Shown: positions 1-7,393 of the stretch, in pieces
Position numbering within the stretch: the first letter of the stretch is position 1
Layout: each line of letters begins with the position of its first letter
Source of the DNA: a virus
Virus record (IMG/VR): IMGVR_UViG_3300023109_000014
Span: 18,462 to 82,461 of that record
Reading direction: 5' to 3' (one strand)
DNA: 64,000 nt
Made by a program: the position numbers and the translations under genes
The notes under the pieces: generated by a model
Seen by the model: only the letters and a program-made list of their open reading frames with translations
What the model was told of the DNA's origin: nothing
Databases searched by the model: none

Positions 1-108
1 TTAGACTTTGTTAAAACTCCCCAGAAGTTAACATCTGGTCAAATTAACCATTGCAATAAAGCTGCTGATAAGTTGAGTGGTTATTTAAATGCAGATGATA
101 TCTGTTAA
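1..108 (+). CDS. 3' end of an unidentified gene (partial)
   Basis: An open frame enters from the left edge and runs in frame 1 for 35 codons (reading LDFVKTPQ at the edge and ending NADDIC) before TAA at 106-108. No start codon lies inside the window, so only the C-terminus is visible. It is polar, contains two cysteines, and gives no domain clue. It is followed after 42 bases by the zinc-ribbon gene on the same strand. The frame being open to the edge and the gene-like spacing support a real gene end, but function cannot be assigned. Confidence 0.55.
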   Translation, partial: LDFVKTPQKLTSGQINHCNKAADKLSGYLNADDIC

Positions 109-150
109 AAACAAAAGCTAGAATTTTAATATTTAAATATTATCATAGGT

Positions 151-507
151 ATGGCTTTTACCTACTGTCAACACTGCGGAACTAAACACGAATACTCTTC
201 ATCTATACCCAACTTTTGCACGAATTGCGGCACCTCCTTTGGCGCAGCAAGAGCACCTTCAGGCAATTTAAAAAATGAAGAAGAAGAAATTACTAAAAAA
301 CCCTCATCAATTCCAGAGATCAACAAGTTAGATTATGAGATAAAACATAATGATTATCAAGAATCTACAATTGGTTCAGTAATGAAGGAAGAAAAATTAA
401 ATATCTCTACTCCTCGAAGGTCCCGAAAAAGTTTAACTGGAGATTCAGTAAAAGACTGTATTGAAGAATGTAAGCCTGCCAGGGAAGCGAAAGAGATTGA
501 CGGATAA
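151..507 (+). CDS. Small zinc-ribbon protein
   Basis: This encodes 118 residues. The first 30 form a zinc ribbon with Cys6-x2-Cys9 and Cys23-x2-Cys26, the spacing of short ribbons that bind one zinc. The rest is hydrophilic, Glu/Lys/Ser-rich and probably disordered. Such proteins usually contact nucleic acid or other proteins, but the sequence does not say which. The start ATG has no Shine-Dalgarno sequence; a TATTAT hexamer lies at 138-143, seven bases upstream. The 3' end overlaps the next gene by 11 or 47 bases, depending on which TTG start that gene uses. It opens the packaging block and is probably co-transcribed with the terminase genes. Real gene likely; exact role unknown. Confidence 0.65.
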   Translation: MAFTYCQHCGTKHEYSSSIPNFCTNCGTSFGAARAPSGNLKNEEEEITKKPSSIPEINKLDYEIKHNDYQESTIGSVMKEEKLNISTPRRSRKSLTGDSVKDCIEECKPAREAKEIDG

Positions 508-1204
508 AAATAAAAAATTAACCTACGAAGAATGCCACGATATTGTGGTTGAAGAGATTTTAAAACGTAGGCATAAATGGTTCTTAACTTCTGTTTCGTG
601 GATGGATTTTGACGACGTTACTCAAATTATTTCTTCGCATATATACGTTAAGTGGGATAAGTTTGACCAGTCCAAACCACTAAAGCCATGGTTGAATAAA
701 ACAATCTCGAATCAATTGAAGAATATTCTTCGAAATAATTATTCTAACTTTGTTCGCCCATGCATGAGCTGCCCTTTTAACCTTTCTGGTTCTGGGGGTG
801 ATGATGGAGCTTGTTCATTTACCCCTTCAGGCGCACAAGATTCATCATGCCCGCTGTTTGCAAAATGGGAAAAAACAAAAAAAAGCGCTTATGACATAAA
901 ATTACCTTTATCAATTCACGCAGAAGAAACTGACTATATAGAAATAAAAGACTCTCATGCAGAAATTCAAAACCCAGAGCAAAGACTGCACCTAGAAATG
1001 AAAAAAGTACTTGCTCCTAGACAATACATAATCTATGATATGTTATATATACAACACAAGTCAGAAGAAGATGTTGCATTAAGAATGGGTTATAAAACTT
1101 CAGAAACTGGAAGGAAGGCTGGATACAAGCAAATAAAAAACCTAAAAAAACAATTTAAAGAAAAAGCAAAAATGTTAATTGCAACCAAGGATATTTTCAT
1201 TTAA
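461..1204 (+). CDS. Sigma-70-like factor with inserted Cys cluster
   Basis: This is a putative RNA polymerase sigma-like or related DNA-binding protein of 247 residues. Residues about 48-92 resemble sigma region 2: helical, with an acidic DFDDVTQ segment followed by a Trp-rich helix. Residues about 180-245 look like a C-terminal helix-turn-helix of the region-4 type, with a Lys-rich end. Between them lies Cys101-x2-Cys104-x13-Cys118-x11-Cys130, which could bind a metal. No ATG starts the frame. TTG at 461 gives the full length; an in-frame TTG at 497, with a purine-rich stretch before it and only 11 bases of overlap, is an equally good start. If it is a sigma factor, it could recognise the recurring GTGTAT late-promoter motif seen downstream. 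It could instead be a packaging or DNA-binding regulator. Confidence 0.45.
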   Translation: MKNVSLPGKRKRLTDKNKKLTYEECHDIVVEEILKRRHKWFLTSVSWMDFDDVTQIISSHIYVKWDKFDQSKPLKPWLNKTISNQLKNILRNNYSNFVRPCMSCPFNLSGSGGDDGACSFTPSGAQDSSCPLFAKWEKTKKSAYDIKLPLSIHAEETDYIEIKDSHAEIQNPEQRLHLEMKKVLAPRQYIIYDMLYIQHKSEEDVALRMGYKTSETGRKAGYKQIKNLKKQFKEKAKMLIATKDIFI

Positions 1205-2262
1205 TGAATAAAGTTAATTTAACAGAAGACCAAAAACAGTTTATTCAAAAAAACAAAGATAAACTTACCGACCTTGGAGAAATGACTCGGTCTGTATTTA
1301 TGGACGAAAGCCTTGATGGAAGAACTACTGAAGGTAGATCTGTGAGAGAATATTTGATTGAGATAGGTCAAAAGTTCGACACGACAAAAGCTGTACCCGC
1401 TAAAAATATTACTTTATCAGAAGAGCAAAAAAGTTTCATATCTGGCTATGCGAAAGACGGAATGAACGCTTTTCAGATTTCTAAAATTATTTTTGCAGAT
1501 GGAGGCGTAACCCCTTTGAGTAAAGAAACTATCGTTATAGCCGACTTTATTAGAGAGAGTATGCCTGAGGGCTTAGCAGATCAAGATTCTGCAAGAGGGG
1601 TTGAGTACAACCCTCCTTGTTCTGTACTTGCTGCAGTTAAAAAAATTAACTCCGTATCTGGAACAAAATTAAATCAAGAAAAACTCACGAGGCACGAAAA
1701 GCTTTGCGCAGAAAATTTAACTAACCTACTATCTTCTCCAAGGTTCACTTCTCAGATTAATAGTTATACCAGTCAGGGAGATAGGCTTTTATTTGAAGCT
1801 GAGTTTACGAGAGCTTGTTGGGATAAGCCAGACCTTACTCCTGATGAAATAAATATGTATATTAACGTATGTATGGACTATATTAATTTAAAACAGATTG
1901 AGATTCAAAAATTAAAATTGAATGATATGTTTAATGCTGCTGAAGAAGAGACTGATCTTACTATGCGACTTACTGAAATATTAAAAACAAAGAGCGAAGA
2001 ATATAATCAATGCATAAACAGAATTGATAGAGCAATAACCAAGCTGCAGGGAGATAGATCGAAAAGATTACAATCTAGACAGCAAAGTACAGCAAGTATG
2101 CTATCATTAGTTAAACTATTTCAAGAAGAAGAAGAAAGAAATATAATGATTAAAATGGCTGAAATGCAGAAGAAAATAATTAGTGAAGAAGCGGAAAGAA
2201 TGGAGGCCATGCCAGAATGGAAAGCTAGAGTACTTGGAATATCCAGAGATGAAGCAATATGA
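1204..2262 (+). CDS. Possible small terminase subunit or DNA-binding protein
   Basis: This 352-residue protein lies two genes upstream of the large terminase. Two related helical segments, beginning LTEDQKQFI (about residue 6) and LSEEQKSFI (about residue 71), look like repeated helix-turn-helix-like modules. The C-terminal half (about 215-340) is strongly charged and alpha-helical, probably coiled coil. A DNA-binding N-terminus, a coiled oligomerising C-terminus and this position suit a small terminase subunit, although 352 residues is long for that family. No decisive motif is visible. The start overlaps the preceding stop (TAATG) and the stop overlaps the next start (ATGA), indicating translational coupling. 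Confidence 0.4.
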   Translation: MNKVNLTEDQKQFIQKNKDKLTDLGEMTRSVFMDESLDGRTTEGRSVREYLIEIGQKFDTTKAVPAKNITLSEEQKSFISGYAKDGMNAFQISKIIFADGGVTPLSKETIVIADFIRESMPEGLADQDSARGVEYNPPCSVLAAVKKINSVSGTKLNQEKLTRHEKLCAENLTNLLSSPRFTSQINSYTSQGDRLLFEAEFTRACWDKPDLTPDEINMYINVCMDYINLKQIEIQKLKLNDMFNAAEEETDLTMRLTEILKTKSEEYNQCINRIDRAITKLQGDRSKRLQSRQQSTASMLSLVKLFQEEEERNIMIKMAEMQKKIISEEAERMEAMPEWKARVLGISRDEAI

Positions 2263-3224
2263 TTAATGAAGATAAAATGTATGTATGTAAAGTTTGCGGC
2301 GAATCCTTTAATACTGAACGTAGCCTACACGCGCATTTAAAAAAACATAATTTGACTGTTGCGGAATATTATACCACGCATTTTCCTAAAAAAGATTTAT
2401 TGACAGGAGACCCTTTACCTTTTAAGAATAAAAAAGATTACTTTAATAGAGATTTTTTATCTAGAAACAGATTGATAAAATGGTTAAGCATGCAGTCTAG
2501 GGAGGATGCTGAGGTAAGAAAATATATAATTAATAAACTTGAAAAAAGAATCAAGTCTAAAAATCTACCTCATGCTCCTTGCCATATAGAATTGCAATTA
2601 TGTCAATTACCGCCTATAGAATATTACAAAAAGATATTTGGGAGTTATAGCGAAGCCTGCAAGGAATTGCAGGGCAGCAATATGGAACCTATCTATTCCC
2701 AGAATATTGTATCTGATTTTTTTGAATCCAATAAGCGTTATGACGATGTTGAAGTATTGATAGACACTCGAGAGCAACAACCGTTACAGTTTAACAAATC
2801 AAGAATTTTAAAATTAGACTTTGGCGATTATACTACTGGTGGAGATCAATACTCTTACACTTACGTGGACAGAAAAAGCGAGGCAGACTTTAAGTCAACT
2901 CTTTCAGTTGGTTTCGAAAGATTTAAGAAAGAAATTTGCAGGGCTGTTGAGTTTGACAGTTTTTTATATATTGTTGTTGATTCTAGCATTAATCAAATAG
3001 AAAAGAATAATGGTTTCTCCGCTCATAAAGCTAACCTTGCTTTCATATGGCATAACATGCGATTTTTAATAAATGAATATCCTAAAAATTGCCAATTTAT
3101 ATTTTCTAGCAGTCGAGCAGCTTCTGAATTTTTAATTCCTAGATTACTAATTGAGGGAAAAAACTTATGGGGTTGCGACATGCAGTTTCATATAGACAAA
3201 AGAATAAGAGAAAAGAAACAATGA
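2259..3224 (+). CDS. C2H2 zinc finger-ERCC4-type nuclease
   Basis: This 321-residue protein has two readable parts. Residues 8-30 are a classical C2H2 finger: Cys10-x2-Cys13-x12-His26-x3-His30. Residues about 162-290 match the ERCC4/XPF nuclease fold: LIDTREQQPL (167-176), then FGDY (188-191), then VDRKSEADF (203-211). The last is a variant of the V-E-R-K-x3-D catalytic motif with Asp for Glu. The family cuts branched or structured DNA using a divalent metal. It overlaps its neighbours by ATGA on both sides and lies directly before the large terminase. That is where many phages place an HNH nuclease needed for packaging. I infer a role in resolving or trimming DNA during packaging; recombination or repair is the alternative. 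Confidence 0.75.
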   Translation: MINEDKMYVCKVCGESFNTERSLHAHLKKHNLTVAEYYTTHFPKKDLLTGDPLPFKNKKDYFNRDFLSRNRLIKWLSMQSREDAEVRKYIINKLEKRIKSKNLPHAPCHIELQLCQLPPIEYYKKIFGSYSEACKELQGSNMEPIYSQNIVSDFFESNKRYDDVEVLIDTREQQPLQFNKSRILKLDFGDYTTGGDQYSYTYVDRKSEADFKSTLSVGFERFKKEICRAVEFDSFLYIVVDSSINQIEKNNGFSAHKANLAFIWHNMRFLINEYPKNCQFIFSSSRAASEFLIPRLLIEGKNLWGCDMQFHIDKRIREKKQ

Positions 3225-5086
3225 CCTGGGATACTGGAAAACAACTTCAAAGAGAATCGTTTAAAGATATTAACGATATCATACTAAATAAAAAAGGTTT
3301 TTTAGAAGAAAGGGAGGCGAAGTTACTTTTGTATAAATTCTTAAGAAACAATATTACTTTTGCTGCCGATTTACTTGCAGGAGTAAAACTTTTTCCTTTT
3401 CAGCATATGGGTGTTAAGTCAATGTTTCAGACTGATTATTTCTTAGGCGTATGGAGTCGAGGAATGTCAAAATCATGGACTACTGGCGTTTTTGCGTTTC
3501 TCGACGCAATATTAAATCAAGGTGTTCAAATTGGTATTATCTCTAAGTCCTTTAGGCAATCTAAGATGATATTTAAAAAAATTGAAGATATTGCCAACAA
3601 ACCAGAAGCAGCTTTGCTTGCGCAATGTATCACTAAAACTTCAAAGACTAATGATCAATGGACTATGCATATCGGGGAAAGTCAGATTCATGCTTTGCCA
3701 TTGGGTGATGGAGAAAAATTGAGAGGTTTTCGATTTCACAGAATTATTATCGACGAATTTCTTTTGATGCCAGAAAGAATTTATAACGAAGTTATTATTC
3801 CTTTTTTGAGTGTTGTTGAGAATCCCACTCAAAGGGATGATCTTTACTCGCTTGAGACCGAACTTATTAATAGGGGAGAAATGGAAGAAAAGGATAGGTA
3901 TGTTTGGCCAAACAATAAGTTGATTATGCTTTCTTCTGCAAGTTATAAATTTGAATATATGTATAAAGTGTATTCACAATTTGATGAATTGATAAAGACT
4001 GGAAATAAGAAGCCTTCTGAAGCAAATAGGGTTGTTATGCATTTTAGCTATGACTGCGCCCCTACTCAATTATATGATCAAAATTTAATAGATCAGGCAA
4101 GAAGCTCAATGAGTCAATCTCAGTTTGATAGAGAATTTGGAGCCGTCTTTACTGATGATAGCTCAGGTTATTTCAAGACCTCTAAAATGGCAGAGTGTAC
4201 GCTTCCTGAAGGCGCTTCTCCTAGCGTTGAGGTCGCTGGAGAGGTTGGTCAGAAGTATATCCTCTCTTTCGATCCCAGTTGGGCCGAAAGTGAAAGTAGT
4301 GATAATTTCGCCATGCAGGTGTTTAAATTAAGTGATGCAAAAAAACTAGGTACACTTGTTCACAGTTATGCGCTTGCTGGTGCGCCCATGCGGTCACATA
4401 TATTGTATATGCATTACATTCTAACTCATTTTAATATTGTGGGAATGGTTGGAGATTACAATGGTGGCGTACAGTTTTTAAGCGCCGCCAATGAAAGTTC
4501 GATATTTAAAAAAGATGGAATTAATATAAAAATGATTGACGCAGACTTTGATAATATTGAAGAATACAATAAGGCTTTATTGGATGCTAAGTCGCAATAC
4601 GATTTAAAGAGCAAGAGAATATGTATTTTAAGAAAACCTACAAGTGCATGGATTCGAAGAGCTAACGAACTACTTCAGTCAAACTTTGATCATAAGAGGA
4701 TATTTTTTGCCTCTCCTGCTATTGATGATTTTTACGAAGAGCAAAGAAAAAAAAGGATTCCAATTAATAAATTAAAATTTTCAAACGTTATCGATAAAGA
4801 CAATAGTTCTGAGGCGTCGAAAATGATCGACTTTGTTGAGCATCAGGAATCTATGATTTATGCCACAAAGGGAGAATGTTCACTAATTCAAATTACTACT
4901 TCTCCACAAGGAACACAAACTTTTGACTTGCCTCCGTCTCTTAAAAGACAAACTGGCCCAGAGAAGGCTAGAAAAGACAGTTACTCCGCCTTAATCTTGG
5001 GCAACTGGATGATTAAGACATATTATGATTTTTCAAATTCTAAAGATAATACTATTTATACATTTACCCCAATGTTTATTCGTTAA
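3221..5086 (+). CDS. terL: Large terminase subunit (packaging ATPase-nuclease)
   Basis: This motor protein of 621 residues drives DNA into the prohead and cuts the concatemer. The ATPase domain shows a Walker A-like loop SRGMSKS (79-85) and a Walker B strand RIIIDEF (174-180). The RNase H-like nuclease domain shows its acidic residues at Asp351 (ILSFDPSW), Asp412 (GMVGDYNGG) and Asp586 (KARKDSYSA). Length is normal for the family. The frame is open upstream to an ATG at 3167, deep inside the nuclease gene. I chose ATG 3221 because it forms an ATGA overlap with that gene's stop, as at the 2259 junction. It closes the packaging block. Confidence 0.93.
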   Translation: MTWDTGKQLQRESFKDINDIILNKKGFLEEREAKLLLYKFLRNNITFAADLLAGVKLFPFQHMGVKSMFQTDYFLGVWSRGMSKSWTTGVFAFLDAILNQGVQIGIISKSFRQSKMIFKKIEDIANKPEAALLAQCITKTSKTNDQWTMHIGESQIHALPLGDGEKLRGFRFHRIIIDEFLLMPERIYNEVIIPFLSVVENPTQRDDLYSLETELINRGEMEEKDRYVWPNNKLIMLSSASYKFEYMYKVYSQFDELIKTGNKKPSEANRVVMHFSYDCAPTQLYDQNLIDQARSSMSQSQFDREFGAVFTDDSSGYFKTSKMAECTLPEGASPSVEVAGEVGQKYILSFDPSWAESESSDNFAMQVFKLSDAKKLGTLVHSYALAGAPMRSHILYMHYILTHFNIVGMVGDYNGGVQFLSAANESSIFKKDGINIKMIDADFDNIEEYNKALLDAKSQYDLKSKRICILRKPTSAWIRRANELLQSNFDHKRIFFASPAIDDFYEEQRKKRIPINKLKFSNVIDKDNSSEASKMIDFVEHQESMIYATKGECSLIQITTSPQGTQTFDLPPSLKRQTGPEKARKDSYSALILGNWMIKTYYDFSNSKDNTIYTFTPMFIR

Positions 5087-5109
5087 AGTTAAAAGTCGAC
5101 TTTAACTTT
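5085..5109 (+). other. AT-rich inverted repeat after terL
   Basis: Arms AAAGTTAAA (5085-5093) and TTTAACTTT (5101-5109) flank the palindrome GTCGAC with one extra A, beginning inside the terL stop codon. The left arm can also pair with ACTTTTAAACTTT at 5110-5122, giving an alternative hairpin. The stem is AT-rich and followed by T-runs, so it may be a weak terminator or an operator ahead of the portal promoter. Confidence 0.45.
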
Positions 5110-5125
5110 ACTTTTAAACTTTTTC

Positions 5126-5134
5126 GTGTATAAT
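5126..5134 (+). promoter_or_regulatory. Predicted late promoter of the portal gene (GTGTATAAT)
   Basis: GTG is followed by TATAAT at 5129-5134, ending five bases before the portal ATG at 5140. Transcription starting a usual distance downstream would begin at or next to the ATG, giving a leaderless mRNA. The same GTGTAT-N8-ATG spacing recurs at 7185, 15205 and 16077. No consistent -35 element is visible. Confidence 0.55.
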
Positions 5135-5139
5135 AATTT

Positions 5140-7179
5140 ATGTCTAGAAAATATACCAAACGTTCAGATTATTGGAAAAAATTTGACCAAACAAACAATA
5201 ACCTTTCCGACCTTACCTCTCAAGATAATCCTGTCGAGCCTAAGTTTTGCGGCACAAACTATTACAGCAAGTCTTCGCAAATATCCAGAAGCCAACCATC
5301 TTCGGGCCGATCTGGCGCAAGCAAAAGCAATTCAACTTTTAAGAAATCAAAGCAGAATAAATATTCGAATATAAGAGAGGGTATTCTTCCTTTTGAGCCT
5401 GGATCATCTGGAGTTTCAATTCAAGATGCTATTGAACTTTGCCAGAAAGCTTATGCAAATATTGCTATATTTCGTAACGCTGTAGATATAATGTCAGAAT
5501 TTGCAAACTCTAATATTCACCTTGAGGGAGGAACTGAGCCCGCTAGGCAGTTTATTGACCGTTGGTTAAATAAAATTAAAATCTGGAATTTAAAAGATCA
5601 ATACTTTAGAGAATATTACAGATCTGGAAATGTTTTCTTGTACAGGGTTGATGGCAAATTTGATAAAGAAGACCTTAAGAAGATTTCTACGATTTACGCT
5701 TCGTCTTTACCTTTAGGGCAAGTACCCGTTAAGTATATATTACTCAACCCCTATGATATTGTAGTAACAAAAACAACCTCTTTTGAAGAAGGAGATTATA
5801 AAAAGGTATTATCTGAGTATGAACTAGATCGATTAAGGAACCCAAAAACTCAAGAGGATAAAGAGTTCTTTAATGCGCTTCCCGAAAAAACTAAAAAAGA
5901 AATTAAAGAAAAAAGATTTTCTCGAGAAGGAATATATGTTCAACTTGATCCAACAAAATTAAATTATAGCTTTTATAAAAAACAGGATTATGAACCTTTT
6001 GCAATTCCTTTTGGCTTTCCCGTATTGGATGATATTAACTGGAAGTTAGAATTAAAAAAAGTTGACCAAGCAATTAGTAGAACTGTTGAAAATGTTATTC
6101 TTTTAATAACCATGGGTGCAGAGCCTGATAAGGGAGGAATTAATCCAACCAATCTAAATGCCATGCAATCTTTATTTATGAATGAAAGTGTTGGTAGAGT
6201 GTTGGTTAGCGACCATACCACAAAAGCAAATTTTATTATTCCAGAAATAAATAAAATTCTGGGGCCAGAAAAGTATGAAATTGTTAATGCCGACATTCGA
6301 GATGCATTACAGAATGTTATCGTCGGACAGGAAAAGTATTCTAATACTCAAGTTAAGGCTCAAATATTTTTAGAAAGACTCAAAGAGGCTAGAAACGCTT
6401 TTATTCAAGATTTTCTACAGCCTCAAATTAAAATGGTCTGCCGCAATATGGGGTTTCGACAATTTCCAGAAGCCAAATTTGAAGATATTGATATTAAAGA
6501 TGAAGTCCAACTGCAAAGAATCGCAACAAGATTAATTGAATTAGGAATTTTAACTCCTGAAGATGGATTACGCACAATTCAGTCAGGCGTTTACCCGACG
6601 ATAGATCAATTAGAGAAAAACCAAAAAGAATATGCAACTCAAAGAGAACAGGGGATGTATAACCCTCTAGTGGGCGGCGTACCTTCTGTAGAACCTCCTG
6701 GAGCAGAAGAAGATCGAAAGATTAACGAAAAACTGTCTAAGGAAAAGATTAAGCAGGATGCAAAAAATAAAAGCGAACAGGTTAAGCAACAAGGAGAGCA
6801 GGCTGGACAAAATCAAAATAAAGTACCTCAAGAAGTTGGTAGGCCAACAGGAGCAACAGCCAGCTATAGTCAAAAAGCAATCCAGGAAACCGTTTATGCT
6901 GTTGAGAGCTTGAGGTCTGAATTAAATAAAACAATGAAAAAGAAGATTAAAAAAAGAAAACTAAACGAACAGCAAGTTGATTCGATAGATAAACTCGTTC
7001 AGTCTGTTGTGGTTTCTTCAAAAATAGAAGATTGGCAAAATACTGGAACTCAATGTATTGAAGATTTTAATAAAATCTCTCAACTTAATATTCTTGATGA
7101 GGTTAGTGAAATATCATCTGCTCACGAATTAGCAGATTATCCTTCAGCGATTCTTTTTCACAGCAAGACAAAAAAATAA
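5140..7179 (+). CDS. Portal protein
   Basis: This is probably the dodecameric portal ring at the capsid vertex, 679 residues, immediately after the large terminase. The middle (about 95-480) has the portal pattern: an alpha/beta wing, YYRSGNVFLYR near residue 160, and a long helical stem with a conserved-looking linker near 330-400. Residues 1-80 are Ser/Lys-rich and probably disordered. Residues about 500-600 are Glu/Gln/Lys-rich, and a final helical part follows. Family assignment rests on size, position and this overall pattern rather than on a catalytic motif. It is preceded by the GTGTAT promoter-like element and lacks a Shine-Dalgarno site. Confidence 0.8.
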   Translation: MSRKYTKRSDYWKKFDQTNNNLSDLTSQDNPVEPKFCGTNYYSKSSQISRSQPSSGRSGASKSNSTFKKSKQNKYSNIREGILPFEPGSSGVSIQDAIELCQKAYANIAIFRNAVDIMSEFANSNIHLEGGTEPARQFIDRWLNKIKIWNLKDQYFREYYRSGNVFLYRVDGKFDKEDLKKISTIYASSLPLGQVPVKYILLNPYDIVVTKTTSFEEGDYKKVLSEYELDRLRNPKTQEDKEFFNALPEKTKKEIKEKRFSREGIYVQLDPTKLNYSFYKKQDYEPFAIPFGFPVLDDINWKLELKKVDQAISRTVENVILLITMGAEPDKGGINPTNLNAMQSLFMNESVGRVLVSDHTTKANFIIPEINKILGPEKYEIVNADIRDALQNVIVGQEKYSNTQVKAQIFLERLKEARNAFIQDFLQPQIKMVCRNMGFRQFPEAKFEDIDIKDEVQLQRIATRLIELGILTPEDGLRTIQSGVYPTIDQLEKNQKEYATQREQGMYNPLVGGVPSVEPPGAEEDRKINEKLSKEKIKQDAKNKSEQVKQQGEQAGQNQNKVPQEVGRPTGATASYSQKAIQETVYAVESLRSELNKTMKKKIKKRKLNEQQVDSIDKLVQSVVVSSKIEDWQNTGTQCIEDFNKISQLNILDEVSEISSAHELADYPSAILFHSKTKK

Positions 7180-7184
7180 AATAC

Positions 7185-7193
7185 GTGTATCTA
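7185..7193 (+). promoter_or_regulatory. Predicted late promoter, GTGTATCTA
   Basis: GTGTAT at 7185-7190 is followed by eight bases and then ATG 7199, identical in geometry to the portal, 15219 and 16091 genes. The -10-like hexamer would be TATCTA at 7188-7193. It lies in the 19-base gap between the portal and the following small gene, predicting a leaderless transcript. Confidence 0.45.
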
Positions 7194-7198
7194 TCCTT

Positions 7199-7393
7199 AT
7201 GATTCAATTTTACAACGTTAGAAAAAAAGAAAAAGTGCAGATTGATCCATCTAAAGTAGAAAAAAAAGTTTATACTAGAACTACTAAAAATGGAAAGATT
7301 AGTGAACGTTATGCATTCGCAGCGGTGGATGAAGATGGAACAAAAATGACTAAATTCTGCAGTAAAGCAGATTACGATAAATTAGAAAACTAA
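7199..7393 (+). CDS. Small basic protein of the head block
   Basis: This encodes 64 residues, rich in Lys, Thr and aromatic residues. The pattern alternates like two or three beta strands: FYNVRKKEKV, then KVYTRTTKNGKISERYAFAAVDEDG. I do not recognise a family. Small proteins between portal and protease often belong to the head, for example as minor capsid or portal-associated proteins, but this is by position only. The stop overlaps the next start as TAATG, indicating coupling to the protease-scaffold gene. It has its own predicted promoter immediately upstream. Confidence 0.65.
   Translation: MIQFYNVRKKEKVQIDPSKVEKKVYTRTTKNGKISERYAFAAVDEDGTKMTKFCSKADYDKLEN

Noticed and set aside
208-213. 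SIPNF in the zinc-ribbon protein as a copy of the tape-measure motif
   Set aside because: It is embedded in the Cys-x2-Cys ribbon, lacks the SxG part, and is more simply chance.
3167-3220. Upstream ATG as the start of the large terminase
   Set aside because: It lies within the nuclease gene and adds a basic tail. ATG 3221 forms the ATGA overlap typical of this operon.
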